Assembly: GCA_008016945.1 (NCBI GenBank) | Contig: SSGN01000024.1 | Coordinates: 1 to 46,342 of the forward strand | Source: Flavobacteriales bacterium | Lineage (GTDB): Bacteria; Bacteroidota; Bacteroidia; Flavobacteriales; PHOS-HE28 | Direction of reading: 5' to 3' | Length of the DNA stretch: 46,342 nucleotides | Shown: piece after piece, positions 25,587 through 33,980 of the stretch | Layout of the letters: each line of letters starts with the position of its first letter | How positions within the stretch are numbered: position 1 is the first letter of the stretch | The notes under the pieces: model-generated | Database searches by the model: none | The model's input: the letters and a program-made list of their open reading frames with translations, nothing else | What the model was told of the DNA's origin: nothing | Translations under genes and position numbers: made by a program

Positions 25587-26534
25587 ATGACCAGCCGGAC
25601 GGCCCGCCCCCGATCAATGCTCCTGCGCAACGGACTGTCGGAAAGGAGCGGTATCCCCGGTATGCGTTCGGTGGGCGATGAGCTGGCGGTGATCCGCGGG
25701 GACAACAGGGTGAACAGCATGGTGCAGGAGCGCTTCGAATCCACGGGATTCCGCTCGGACTTCTTCACCGTGGCGATGGTCCGTGTCGGCACCATCGTAG
25801 GTCGGCTGGACCATCAGTCCTTCCAGCTGAACTCCGGCGACATCGCCCTTTCGCCGCCCCAGCGCATCAAGCATCTGGTGGGTATCGAAAAGGACACGGA
25901 GATCTGGGTGATCTGTTTCACCGTGGACTTCCTGAGGCGGCTGAAGCTGCGTGGCCTCTCGGAGCACATGTCCATCTTCGCCGCCGCCAACCTGCCGGTG
26001 ATCCACCTGAACGAGGAACAACTGACCGCACTTTGTGGGGTGTTCGAGCGATTGGAAGGGCACATCGATCGGGTGTGGACCCATAGCTATGGCATGGAGC
26101 TGGTGAAGAACACCTTCGTGGAGTTCCTGTTGGAAACAGCCCACTATGGCACCTGCAACGGCGAGGGGATCCCACAACCCGTGGGCCGCAAGGAGGAACT
26201 CGTGGCCGGGTTCACGGAACTCGCTACCAGGCACCACCTCAAGCAACGGAACCTCAGCTTCTATAGCGAACACCTGTTCGTTACCACCAAGCACCTTTCG
26301 GAAACGGTGAAAGAGGTAACAGGCCGGACCGCCGGACAGGTCCTCGATGGTCTTCTCTTGGTGGAATCGCAGCGCCTGCTGGACGAAACGAACCTGATGA
26401 TCTCCGAGGTGGCCTTCCAGATGGGCTTCGCCGATCCCTCCCAGTTCAGCAAGTTCTTCCACCGCATGACGGGCACTTCGCCGCGTGCCCACCGGCAGAG
26501 TCTGCCCCCCCTTCCGGTGGCGTTCCATCCCTGA
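25587..26534 (+). CDS. AraC-family transcriptional regulator
   Basis: This 315-aa protein has a cupin-like N-terminal domain (about residues 40-130, with FQLNSGDIALSPPQ) and a C-terminal AraC double HTH (about 210-305). Characteristic stretches are LFVTTKHLSETVKEVTGRTA, and LDETNLMISEVAFQMGFADP followed by SQFSKFFHRMTGTSPRAHR. It stands alone between the second efflux operon and the inositol lipid operon. Its target is unknown; either neighbour is possible. The ATG at 25587 is used; an in-frame ATG at 25617 is an alternative. Confidence 0.9.
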   Translation: MTSRTARPRSMLLRNGLSERSGIPGMRSVGDELAVIRGDNRVNSMVQERFESTGFRSDFFTVAMVRVGTIVGRLDHQSFQLNSGDIALSPPQRIKHLVGIEKDTEIWVICFTVDFLRRLKLRGLSEHMSIFAAANLPVIHLNEEQLTALCGVFERLEGHIDRVWTHSYGMELVKNTFVEFLLETAHYGTCNGEGIPQPVGRKEELVAGFTELATRHHLKQRNLSFYSEHLFVTTKHLSETVKEVTGRTAGQVLDGLLLVESQRLLDETNLMISEVAFQMGFADPSQFSKFFHRMTGTSPRAHRQSLPPLPVAFHP

Positions 26535-26776
26535 GTTGCCGGTCATCGGAAGGCCCCGTCCGGCACGGGCGATCGCGTGTGCGCGGACCTCTCCTTCATG
26601 ATCTCATAAGAGCCGTGTAACAAGCAAGTAATACCGTGTTGCGCACCGGATCCCGGCCGCACACCTCGGGATCTTTGTGCCGCTTGGCACACGCGTGCTG
26701 GCCGTCGCTCTCGGAGGCCCTGCTCCGACCCCGATCGCCGCTGCTTCAGTACCGGATACAAAACAACCCGATCGAC
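26535..26776. other. Intergenic region before the inositol lipid operon
   Basis: This 242-bp gap must hold the operon promoter. The best -7 candidate is GATCTTTG (26670-26677), without a TTG at the right distance. An inverted repeat GATCCCG...CGGGATC (26649-26655 and 26667-26673, 11-nt spacer) overlaps it and could be an operator. The open frame upstream of 26777 lacks support. Confidence 0.3.
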
Positions 26777-28102
26777 ATGGACCATACGATCCCTTCCGCC
26801 ACCGGCAAGCTCGGTGTGCTCATCCCCGGCCTCGGTGCCGTGGCCACCACGATGATCGCCGGCGTCTTCGCCGCGCGCAAAGGACATGGCATTCCCGTGG
26901 GCTCGCTCACGCAACTGGGCCACATCCGCCTGGGCAAACGCACCGAAGGCCGCAACCCGCTGATCAAGGACTTCGTGCCCTTGGCCGGGCTCGACGACCT
27001 GGTGTTCGGCGGGTGGGACGTGTATGCGGACAACGTGTACGAAGCGGCCGTGAACGCACGCGTGCTGGAACCCGCACTGCTGGACAAGGTGCGCCCCGAA
27101 CTGGAGGCCATCGCACCCATGCCCGCCGTGTTCGACAAGGAGTACGTGCGCAACCTCGACGGCACGCATGTGAAACAGGCCGCCACCAAGATGGACCTCG
27201 CCTTCGAGTTGATGGCCGACATCGAACGCTTCAAGGAGCAGAACGGCTGCGACCGTGTAGTGATGGTCTGGTGCGCAAGCACGGAGAAGTACGTGACACC
27301 CGCACCGGTACACAACGACATCGAGGACTTCGAGAAGGGCCTGGTGAACAACGACCCACGCATTGCACCGAGCATGATCTACGCCTATGCGGCGATCAAA
27401 TGCGGAGTGCCCATCGCCAATGGCGCACCCAATCTGATGTGCGACATCCCCGCGCTGGTGGAACTCGCCAGGGAACTCGGCGTGGCCATTGCCGGCAAGG
27501 ACTTCAAAACGGGTCAGACCCTGATGAAGACGATCCTGGCACCCGGCCTCGAAGCCCGCGCCATCGGTATCAAAGGCTGGTTCAGCACCAACATCCTCGG
27601 CAACCGCGATGGTCTCGTGCTGGACGATCCGGACAACTTCAAGACCAAGGAAGTATCCAAGCTCAGTGTGCTGGACCAGGTGCTGAAGCCCGAACTGCAT
27701 CCCGAGCTCTACGGCGACCTCTACCACAAGGTGCGCATCAACTACTATCCGCCGCATGGCGACAACAAGGAGAGCTGGGACAACATCGACATCTTCGGAT
27801 GGATGGGCTATCCCATGCAGATCAAGGTGAACTTCCTCTGCCGCGACAGCATCCTTGCCGCACCGATCGTACTGGACCTCGCGCTCTTCCTGGACCTGGC
27901 CCAGCGCGCGGAGATGCACGGCATACAGGAGTGGCTTTCGTTCTACTTCAAGAGCCCGCAGACCGCCGAGGGCCTTCCGCCGGAGCACGACCTGTTCAAG
28001 CAGCTCATCAAGCTACAGAACACGCTGCGGCACATCATGGGCGAGGACCTGATCACGCATCTGGGCCTGGACTACTACCAGGAGTTGGTGGACGCACTCT
28101 AA
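26777..28102 (+). CDS. myo-Inositol-1-phosphate synthase (inositol-3-phosphate synthase)
   Basis: This 441-aa NAD-dependent enzyme converts glucose 6-phosphate to inositol 1-phosphate (L-myo-inositol 3-phosphate numbering). It has the N-terminal Rossmann motif LGVLIPGLGAVATTMIAGV, the active-site region GIKGWFSTNILGNRDGLVLD, and the C-terminal signature GDNKESWDNIDIFGWMGYPM with NFLCRDSILAAPIVLDLALF. The sequence is of the type seen in Bacteroidota, not the longer yeast type. The start at 26777 leaves a short lead before the Rossmann fold. It is the first gene of the operon and supplies the head group for the phosphatidyltransferase at 31652. Confidence 0.93.
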   Translation: MDHTIPSATGKLGVLIPGLGAVATTMIAGVFAARKGHGIPVGSLTQLGHIRLGKRTEGRNPLIKDFVPLAGLDDLVFGGWDVYADNVYEAAVNARVLEPALLDKVRPELEAIAPMPAVFDKEYVRNLDGTHVKQAATKMDLAFELMADIERFKEQNGCDRVVMVWCASTEKYVTPAPVHNDIEDFEKGLVNNDPRIAPSMIYAYAAIKCGVPIANGAPNLMCDIPALVELARELGVAIAGKDFKTGQTLMKTILAPGLEARAIGIKGWFSTNILGNRDGLVLDDPDNFKTKEVSKLSVLDQVLKPELHPELYGDLYHKVRINYYPPHGDNKESWDNIDIFGWMGYPMQIKVNFLCRDSILAAPIVLDLALFLDLAQRAEMHGIQEWLSFYFKSPQTAEGLPPEHDLFKQLIKLQNTLRHIMGEDLITHLGLDYYQELVDAL

Positions 28103-28107
28103 GTCGG

Positions 28108-28593
28108 ATGGAACGGGCCACACCACGGGTCATCTCCATCCCCTCGCTGATCGCCGGGGTATTGGGTATCGGGTACATCGGCCGTGGAGGCGGTACGGTG
28201 GCCGCGGCCGTGCTTGCCGTGCTGTGGGCGGTGGCGGGCGTGCATGCGCTACCGCCCGCCACGCAACTCGCGGGCATCGCGGCACTCTTCGCGCTGGGCA
28301 CATGGGCGGCCGGACGCATGGAACGGGGCTGGGGCAAGGACAGCAGACAAGTAGTGGTGGACGAGTTCGCTGGAATGGCCCTGGCCCTGTTCGCCCTGCC
28401 CGCCGGATGGCCCGCCGTGTTGGCGGCTTTCGTGCTCTTCCGCGTGTTCGACATCGCCAAGCCGCTCGGCATCGCCCGGCTGGAAAGGCTTCCCGGCGGC
28501 TGGGGCGTGATGGCCGACGACCTTCTGGCCGGGCTCTATGCCAACCTGATCATGCAGGCCGTTGTGCGCACCAACCTCTGGACATGGCTATGA
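28108..28593 (+). CDS. PgpA-family lipid phosphatase, probably phosphatidylinositol-phosphate phosphatase
   Basis: This 161-aa membrane protein has PgpA signatures: GYIGRGGGTVAAA near residue 25, VVVDEFAGMALALFALP near 85, and FRVFDIAKPLGIARLERLPG with GWGVMADDLLAGLYANL at the C-terminus. PgpA enzymes remove the terminal phosphate of phosphatidylglycerophosphate. Between a myo-inositol-phosphate synthase and a CDP-alcohol transferase, the likelier substrate is phosphatidylinositol phosphate. That shift of substrate is inferred from the operon; I recall the same reasoning and experimental support for a Bacteroides inositol lipid cluster. It starts 5 nt after the synthase and overlaps the next gene. 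Confidence 0.85.
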   Translation: MERATPRVISIPSLIAGVLGIGYIGRGGGTVAAAVLAVLWAVAGVHALPPATQLAGIAALFALGTWAAGRMERGWGKDSRQVVVDEFAGMALALFALPAGWPAVLAAFVLFRVFDIAKPLGIARLERLPGGWGVMADDLLAGLYANLIMQAVVRTNLWTWL

Positions 28594-28964
28594 AGGCACT
28601 GCTCCGCGCCCAGCTATCGGCATCGGTGGCCACCGCCTTCGACCTGGCCATCACCGTGGCGCTGGTCAGCGGTGCGGGCATCGCCGCGCCGCTGGCGGGT
28701 GCCACCGGCAGCGTGGTGGGTGGTGGCATCAACTTCACCCTGAACCGGCGTTGGGCCTACAACGCCACGGCCCGGGGCTGGCGGCGCCAGGTGATGCGCT
28801 ACCTGCTGGTGTGGTGCGGCTACGTGTTGTTGAGCTACGGCCTGCTGCGCCTCGGCGTGGACATGATCGGCTGGCACTACCTGCCGGTGAAGCTTGCCGT
28901 GATGGCCCTGCTGGCCGTGGGCTGGAACCACCTGTTGCACCGCCGCTACGTGTTCGCTGCATGA
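28590..28964 (+). CDS. GtrA-family small membrane protein
   Basis: This 124-aa protein has four predicted membrane segments and GtrA features: VATAFDLAITVALVSGAGI, GGGINFTLNRRWAYNATARG after the second segment, and a C-terminal WNHLLHRRYVF. GtrA proteins are linked to transfer of polyprenyl-linked sugars across the inner membrane. Here it lies between inositol lipid genes, so a role in moving an inositol lipid or a glycosylated form is possible but only inferred. The ATG at 28590 overlaps the PgpA stop; another ATG two codons upstream (28584) is possible. Confidence 0.85.
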   Translation: MKALLRAQLSASVATAFDLAITVALVSGAGIAAPLAGATGSVVGGGINFTLNRRWAYNATARGWRRQVMRYLLVWCGYVLLSYGLLRLGVDMIGWHYLPVKLAVMALLAVGWNHLLHRRYVFAA

Positions 28965-31525
28965 CCCGCACCACCACATACCGCACGGCCTGGCTGCTGC
29001 TCCTGTTGGTGCAGGCCATGGTGCTGCACGCCCAAACAGTGGTGCGCGGCGTGGTCACCGAAAAGGCCGATCGCACGCCGATCCCCTTCACCTCCATTGC
29101 CGTGGTGGGTGGTGCCGGTGGTGCCGTCACCGACTTCGATGGGCGCTACACCCTGCATCTGGCGGGCGATGGACCGCACGTGGTGCGCTTCAGCCACATC
29201 GGTCACCGCACCGTGGAGCGCACCGTGGAGGGCGGCGGCGAGCACACCCTGAACGTGGTGCTGGAACAGTCGGCGGTGGAACTGAAGGAGGCCACCGTGC
29301 GTGCGGGCAAACGCCAGCGCTACCGCAACAAGGACAACCCCGCGGTGGAACTGGTGCGGCAGGTGATCGCCCACAAGGACAGCAACCGCATGCAGGCGCA
29401 CGACCAGTTGCAGTACGAGGAGTACGAAAAGCTGCAGATGGCCATGAGCGGCGTCTCCGAGAAGTTCCGCAACCGCAAGATCATGCGCAAGTACGCCTTC
29501 CTGTTCGAGAACATGGATACCACCAAGGTGGAAGGCAAGGCCGTGCTGCCCATCTACCTGAAGGAGACCATGACCGACCGCTACTGGAACCGCGAGCCTG
29601 AGCGCAGCAAGGCCGTGGTGAAGGCGGAGAAGCGCGTGAGCTTCGAGGAGTACATCGATGACCAGGGCATCACCACCTACCTGAACTACCTGTACTCCGA
29701 CATCGACCTCTACGCGAACAACATCATGGTGCTCTCGAACATGTTCCTGAGCCCCATCGCCGACGGTGCGCCGCTGTACTACGAGTTCTTCATCATGGAC
29801 ACGCTGCAGGTGGGCGATGACCGCCTGGTCAAGCTCGCCTTCGTGCCGCGCAACCTCACCGACTTCCTCTTCCAGGGCCACATCCTTGTTTCGCTCGATG
29901 AGCGCTACACCGTACGCGAGGCCACGCTGGGTGTGAACAAGCGGATCAACCTGAACTGGGTGCGCGAGTTGCACATCGACCAGCGGTTCGAGCGCGACAG
30001 CACCGGCCGTTACCCGATGGTATACAGCAGTATGCACGCCGATTTCGGCATCAACAAGAACGGTGGTGGGGTCTATGGCGAACGCAGCATCTCCCTGCGC
30101 AACATACGCGTGGACCGCCCGCTGTCCGCCGAGTTCTTCAAGGACAAGGCGGTGCCCGACAGCCTGCGCGTGGACAATTCCGGCGATGACTTCTGGTCGG
30201 AGCATCGGCACGAGCCGCTCACACAGGCCGAATCGAAGGTGTACCAGAACGTGGACAGCCTCAAGAGCATGCGTTCGTTCCGCCGCACCATGGACGTCGC
30301 CACCCTGCTGCTGGCCGGCTACAAGGGGTTCGGCTGGTGGGAGCTCGGCCCGGTGAACACCTTCTACAGCTTCAATCCGGTGGAAGGGCTGCGGCTGCGC
30401 GCGGGCGGACGCACCACCACGACCTTCAGCGAGAAGCTCTACTTCGAGGGCTACGGCGCGTACGGCTTCAAGGATGAGCGGTGGAAGTACTTCGGCAGTG
30501 CCACATGGTCGCTGAGCGGGAAGTCCATTTGGCGCTTCCCGGTACACTCGCTGAAGCTGAGCTACCAGCACGACACGAAGATCCCCGGACAGGAGTTGCA
30601 GTTCGTGCAGGAGGATTTTTTCCTGCTCTCCTTCAAGCGCGGACCGAACGACAGGTGGCTGTACAACGACATCGTGCAGCTCGAATACTGGCGCGAGTTC
30701 CCCAGCCGCTTCAGCTATAAGGTGAACGTGAAGAATTGGCGGCAGCAGGCGGCCGGTGCGCTGCGGTTCCCGCTGGTGGGCGGCGAACCGGTGGGGCCGC
30801 TGGGCACCCTGCCCGAACAGGATGTGGTGACCAGCGAAGCATCGGTGGAGCTGCGTTACGCGCCCAACGAGCAGTTCTTCCAAGGCAAGCTGTACCGCAC
30901 GCCCATGGCCAACCGCCACCCGATCCTCACGCTGCGTGTGGGGCAGGGTGCGAAGGGCGTGCTGGACAGCGGCTACGACTACACCACGTTCCGCTTCAAC
31001 CTCTACAAGCGCTTCTACTTCTCGCAGTTCGGCTTCGCGGACCTCACCACGGACGCGGGCCTGGTGCTGGGTGAAGTACCCTACCCGCTGCTGATGATCC
31101 ACCGTGCCAACCAGACGTATTCGTACCAACTGCAGTCGTACAACCTCATGAACTTCCTGGAGTTCGTGAGCGACCACTACGCCAGCGCCCACGTGGACTA
31201 CTACCTGAACGGTGCGCTCTTCAACAAGGTGCCGCTGTTCCGCCGGTTGAAGTGGCGCGAAGTGGTTACCTTCAAGGCCCTATTCGGTGGGCTGCGGAAA
31301 GAGAACGATCCCGCGTTCAGCGATGATCAGATGCCCTTCCCCACGGACGAGCTCGGCAACACCACCACATGGTCGCTGGCCGACGGCCCCTACATGGAAG
31401 GCAGTGTCGGCATCGCCAACATCTTCAAGCTGTTCCGCGTGGACCTCGTGCGGCGGTTCAGCTACCTCGATCATCCCAACGCACCCGAATGGGGCGTGCG
31501 CGCACGGTTCAAACTCGATTTCTGA
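28961..31525 (+). CDS. DUF5686 outer membrane protein with carboxypeptidase-like regulatory domain
   Basis: This 854-aa protein has a signal peptide (TAWLLLLLVQAMVLHAQ), a CarboxypepD_reg-like Ig domain at about residues 27-110 (VVRGVVTEKADRTPIPFTSI; GAVTDFDGRYTLHLAG), and then the long DUF5686 region. The C-terminal third is rich in alternating aromatic strands (FRFNLYKRFYFSQFGFADL) and ends in Phe (RARFKLDF), typical of a beta-barrel that is inserted in the outer membrane. Its start overlaps the GtrA stop by ATGA, so it is truly part of the operon. The family has no established function; a role in placing or sensing lipids in the outer membrane is speculation from context. Confidence 0.85.
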   Translation: MTRTTTYRTAWLLLLLVQAMVLHAQTVVRGVVTEKADRTPIPFTSIAVVGGAGGAVTDFDGRYTLHLAGDGPHVVRFSHIGHRTVERTVEGGGEHTLNVVLEQSAVELKEATVRAGKRQRYRNKDNPAVELVRQVIAHKDSNRMQAHDQLQYEEYEKLQMAMSGVSEKFRNRKIMRKYAFLFENMDTTKVEGKAVLPIYLKETMTDRYWNREPERSKAVVKAEKRVSFEEYIDDQGITTYLNYLYSDIDLYANNIMVLSNMFLSPIADGAPLYYEFFIMDTLQVGDDRLVKLAFVPRNLTDFLFQGHILVSLDERYTVREATLGVNKRINLNWVRELHIDQRFERDSTGRYPMVYSSMHADFGINKNGGGVYGERSISLRNIRVDRPLSAEFFKDKAVPDSLRVDNSGDDFWSEHRHEPLTQAESKVYQNVDSLKSMRSFRRTMDVATLLLAGYKGFGWWELGPVNTFYSFNPVEGLRLRAGGRTTTTFSEKLYFEGYGAYGFKDERWKYFGSATWSLSGKSIWRFPVHSLKLSYQHDTKIPGQELQFVQEDFFLLSFKRGPNDRWLYNDIVQLEYWREFPSRFSYKVNVKNWRQQAAGALRFPLVGGEPVGPLGTLPEQDVVTSEASVELRYAPNEQFFQGKLYRTPMANRHPILTLRVGQGAKGVLDSGYDYTTFRFNLYKRFYFSQFGFADLTTDAGLVLGEVPYPLLMIHRANQTYSYQLQSYNLMNFLEFVSDHYASAHVDYYLNGALFNKVPLFRRLKWREVVTFKALFGGLRKENDPAFSDDQMPFPTDELGNTTTWSLADGPYMEGSVGIANIFKLFRVDLVRRFSYLDHPNAPEWGVRARFKLDF

Positions 31526-31540
31526 GGCATGCACGAACAC

Positions 31541-31636
31541 TTCACCACAACGGCACGGAGAACATGGAGGGAATGCGCCATGCGGCTTCGCGCACAAGAA
31601 GCTCCGCGCCATTCGGACGCTGTGCCGCTGCGGTGA
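31541..31636. repeat. Palindromic intergenic element, copy 2
   Basis: The arms TCACCACAACGGCAC (31542-31556) and GTGCCGCTGCGGTGA (31622-31636) pair with two mismatches. The left part is similar to copy 1 at 15519 (CACCACxAxGGCACxGxGAACA). It lies between the DUF5686 gene and the CDP-alcohol transferase gene, the only long gap in this operon. Confidence 0.6.
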
Positions 31637-31651
31637 CCAACACACCCGACC

Positions 31652-32392
31652 ATGGACCACGACATCACCACCACCCATGCCTTCGCGCCGCGCACCTCAT
31701 TGCGTGATCGGGCGCAACGGACCATCTACCGGATCATCGACCCCTTCGTGCGGCTGCTCGTGCGCATCGGGGTAACGCCCGACCTGATCACCACCGTGGG
31801 GTTCGTGCTGAATATCGGCGTGGCGGTGGTCCTGATCATCGGTGCCGAAGCGGGGCATCGCGGCGACCTGGCCTACGTGGGCTGGGCCGGTGCGTTGATC
31901 CTCTTCGCGGGCCTGTTCGACATGCTCGATGGGCAGGTGGCGCGCATCGGCGGCAGCGCATCACGCTCGGGCGCGCTCTACGATTCGGTGATGGACCGCT
32001 ACAGTGAACTGGCCATGTTCCTCGGCATCTGCTACTACCTCGTGGCGCACCACTACTTCCTCAGTTCGCTCTTCGCCTTCGTGGCGTTGATCGGCTCCAT
32101 GATGGTGAGCTATGTGCGGGCCCGTGCCGAAGGGCTGGGCATCGAGTGCAAGGGCGGGCTCATGCAGCGGCCCGAGCGCGTGGTGCTCACCGGTGTGGCG
32201 GCGCTGTTGTGCGGCGTGGTGGGCGGCATCATCGGCGGCGACTATCAGTTGCGTGTGCCCGGCATCCCCTTCGTGCTGTTCGAGAGCATCTCCGTCTTCA
32301 CCATCCCCATCGCCGTAATGGCGGTGCTTACCAACCTCACGGCCGCGCAACGCCTGCGCGATGCCCGCAAGGCCCTTGACCGGCAACCGTGA
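31652..32392 (+). CDS. CDP-alcohol phosphatidyltransferase, probable phosphatidylinositol-phosphate synthase
   Basis: This 246-aa integral membrane enzyme has the complete family motif D-x2-DG-x2-AR-x8-G-x3-D-x3-D: Asp90, Asp93, Gly94, Ala97, Arg98, Gly107, Asp111 and Asp115. The family transfers a phosphatidyl group from CDP-diacylglycerol to an alcohol or sugar phosphate. With a myo-inositol-phosphate synthase and a PgpA-like phosphatase in the same operon, inositol phosphate is the expected acceptor. Substrate choice cannot be proven from the motif. Its stop overlaps the start of the DUF4833 gene. Confidence 0.9.
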   Translation: MDHDITTTHAFAPRTSLRDRAQRTIYRIIDPFVRLLVRIGVTPDLITTVGFVLNIGVAVVLIIGAEAGHRGDLAYVGWAGALILFAGLFDMLDGQVARIGGSASRSGALYDSVMDRYSELAMFLGICYYLVAHHYFLSSLFAFVALIGSMMVSYVRARAEGLGIECKGGLMQRPERVVLTGVAALLCGVVGGIIGGDYQLRVPGIPFVLFESISVFTIPIAVMAVLTNLTAAQRLRDARKALDRQP

Positions 32393-32931
32393 TGAAGGCC
32401 CTGTTCGCACTGCTGCTGCCCTGCCTGATGGCCACCGCACCGCACGCCGGTACGGTGCCCACGGCAAGCCATCTGCCCGTGCCCGACGATCCCGGCATGC
32501 TGTTCTACATCCAGCGCAGCACCAACGAGAACACCATCGTATACGCGCTGAAGCCCGATGCACATGGCCTGCCCGCAGTGGACCAACCGGTACAGGTGTT
32601 CTGGCGCCGCTATCAGGAGGACGGGCGCAGGGCCGACCTCGACTTCATCCAGCGCACGTTCGCCTATGGCATCCGCAGCAAGCACCTCGGCAACGCGCAC
32701 GAACTGCGCTGCGTGGCCTACAACAAGCTGCCGCTCTTCCTGTACCCGCCCGCCACGCCCGATGCGCGCCCGCTGGTGCTCGTGACCGTGAACGGGCGCA
32801 CCCTCGCACTGCGCCGCATCTACCTCCAGATCGACGGCGGTGCGTTCTGGTCGCCCAACGTCACCTTCATCGAATTCAACGGCCACGACCCCCTGACCGG
32901 CGCGGCCGTGCTCGAACGCATCGTACCATGA
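32392..32931 (+). CDS. DUF4833 secreted protein of the inositol lipid operon
   Basis: This 179-aa protein has a signal peptide (MKALFALLLPCLMATAPHAG) and one domain matching DUF4833 by pattern: MLFYIQRSTNENTIVYAL, FWRRYQEDGRRADLDFIQR and FAYGIRS. The domain is predicted to be a periplasmic beta-rich fold. No catalytic residues are known to me. It overlaps both neighbours by 1-4 nt, so it is tightly linked to the transferase genes. I recall DUF4833 proteins recurring next to PI-phosphate synthase genes in Bacteroidota, which supports a function in the same pathway. Confidence 0.75.
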   Translation: MKALFALLLPCLMATAPHAGTVPTASHLPVPDDPGMLFYIQRSTNENTIVYALKPDAHGLPAVDQPVQVFWRRYQEDGRRADLDFIQRTFAYGIRSKHLGNAHELRCVAYNKLPLFLYPPATPDARPLVLVTVNGRTLALRRIYLQIDGGAFWSPNVTFIEFNGHDPLTGAAVLERIVP

Positions 32932-33980
32932 ACGCCGTGGCATTGGATAGGGTTGGTCCGTCGATCGCGCAGCGCCTGCAAGTGCCGGTGATCGCATCGG
33001 TCGTGTACCTGCTGCTCTCCGCACTGCTCATCGGCTTCAAGACGGATCAGCTGGTGCTCGTGGCACTGTTCACCGGGCTGTACATGGCTTCGGATACGAG
33101 CCGCCGCTGGGTGCTGGGCTTCGCCATCTTCATGGTGTACTGGGTGCTCTTCGATTGGATGAAGGCCTTCCCCAACTACACGGTGAACACCGTCCACATC
33201 GGCGATCTGTACGCCGCCGAACAGAGGCTCTTCGGCATTGCGCACCAAGGCGCGGTGCTTACGCCGAACGAATACCTCGCGCTGCACTCCACCCCGCTGA
33301 AGGACCTGCTGGCGGGGCTCTTCTACCTCTGCTGGGTGCCGGTGCCGCTGGCCTTCGCCGCCTACCTGTACGCGAAGAACAAGCCGTACTTCCTGCGCTT
33401 TGCACTGTGCTTCCTGCTGGTGAACCTGCTGGGCTTCGCGGTCTACTACCTCTATCCGGCGGCACCGCCGTGGTACGTGGCCGCGCATGGCACCGGGTTC
33501 ATTGCCGATACGCCGGGCAACACCGCCGGGCTGGGCCGCTTCGATGCGCTAACCGGACTACCCATCTTCCATGCGCTGTACAGCAAGAGTTCCAACGTGT
33601 TCGCCGCCGTGCCCTCGTTGCACGCGGCCTATCTGCTGGTGGCTGCGTACTGGGCGCACCGCGCGGGGCTGAAGAAGGCGCGTGCGCTCTTCGCCTTCAT
33701 TGCGGTGGGCATCTGGTGGGCGGCCGTGTACAGCGGGCACCACTACATCCTCGACGTGCTCCTCGGCATCGCCTGCGCGGCACTCGGCATCATGCTCTTC
33801 AACGCCCTGTTGCGACGGCCACGCTTCGCACGCTGGACCGAACGCTACCGACGGGCGATCGAAGCCCCTGCGCAACGGGCCCTCCGGCTTGTCCACAGAG
33901 GCCACATCACCGGTCACGACCGGGACAACGACACCCTCCACATCACAAAACACCACGACCATGTCACTCCGCATCATTGA
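32928..33980 (+). CDS. AUR1-like PAP2 transferase, probable inositol-phosphoryl-ceramide synthase
   Basis: This 350-aa polytopic membrane protein has PAP2/AUR1 motifs: AVYYLYPAAPPWYVAAHG (C1-like), VPSLHAAYLLVAAYW with His232, and YSGHHYILDVLLGIACAALG with His272 and Asp276. The spacing of the His-His-Asp triad is close to that of fungal AUR1, which moves inositol phosphate from phosphatidylinositol to ceramide. Together with the PI-synthesis genes in the same operon this points to bacterial inositol phosphosphingolipid synthesis. The C-terminus is an unusual His-rich tail (HITKHHDHVTPHH) that overlaps the next gene by 20 nt. Another PAP2 activity cannot be excluded. Confidence 0.82.
   Translation: MNAVALDRVGPSIAQRLQVPVIASVVYLLLSALLIGFKTDQLVLVALFTGLYMASDTSRRWVLGFAIFMVYWVLFDWMKAFPNYTVNTVHIGDLYAAEQRLFGIAHQGAVLTPNEYLALHSTPLKDLLAGLFYLCWVPVPLAFAAYLYAKNKPYFLRFALCFLLVNLLGFAVYYLYPAAPPWYVAAHGTGFIADTPGNTAGLGRFDALTGLPIFHALYSKSSNVFAAVPSLHAAYLLVAAYWAHRAGLKKARALFAFIAVGIWWAAVYSGHHYILDVLLGIACAALGIMLFNALLRRPRFARWTERYRRAIEAPAQRALRLVHRGHITGHDRDNDTLHITKHHDHVTPHH

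Noticed and set aside
28946..31192. 748-codon open frame on the minus strand
   Set aside because: It is a shadow of the DUF5686 gene, which has a signal peptide, domains and ATGA coupling with its neighbour.
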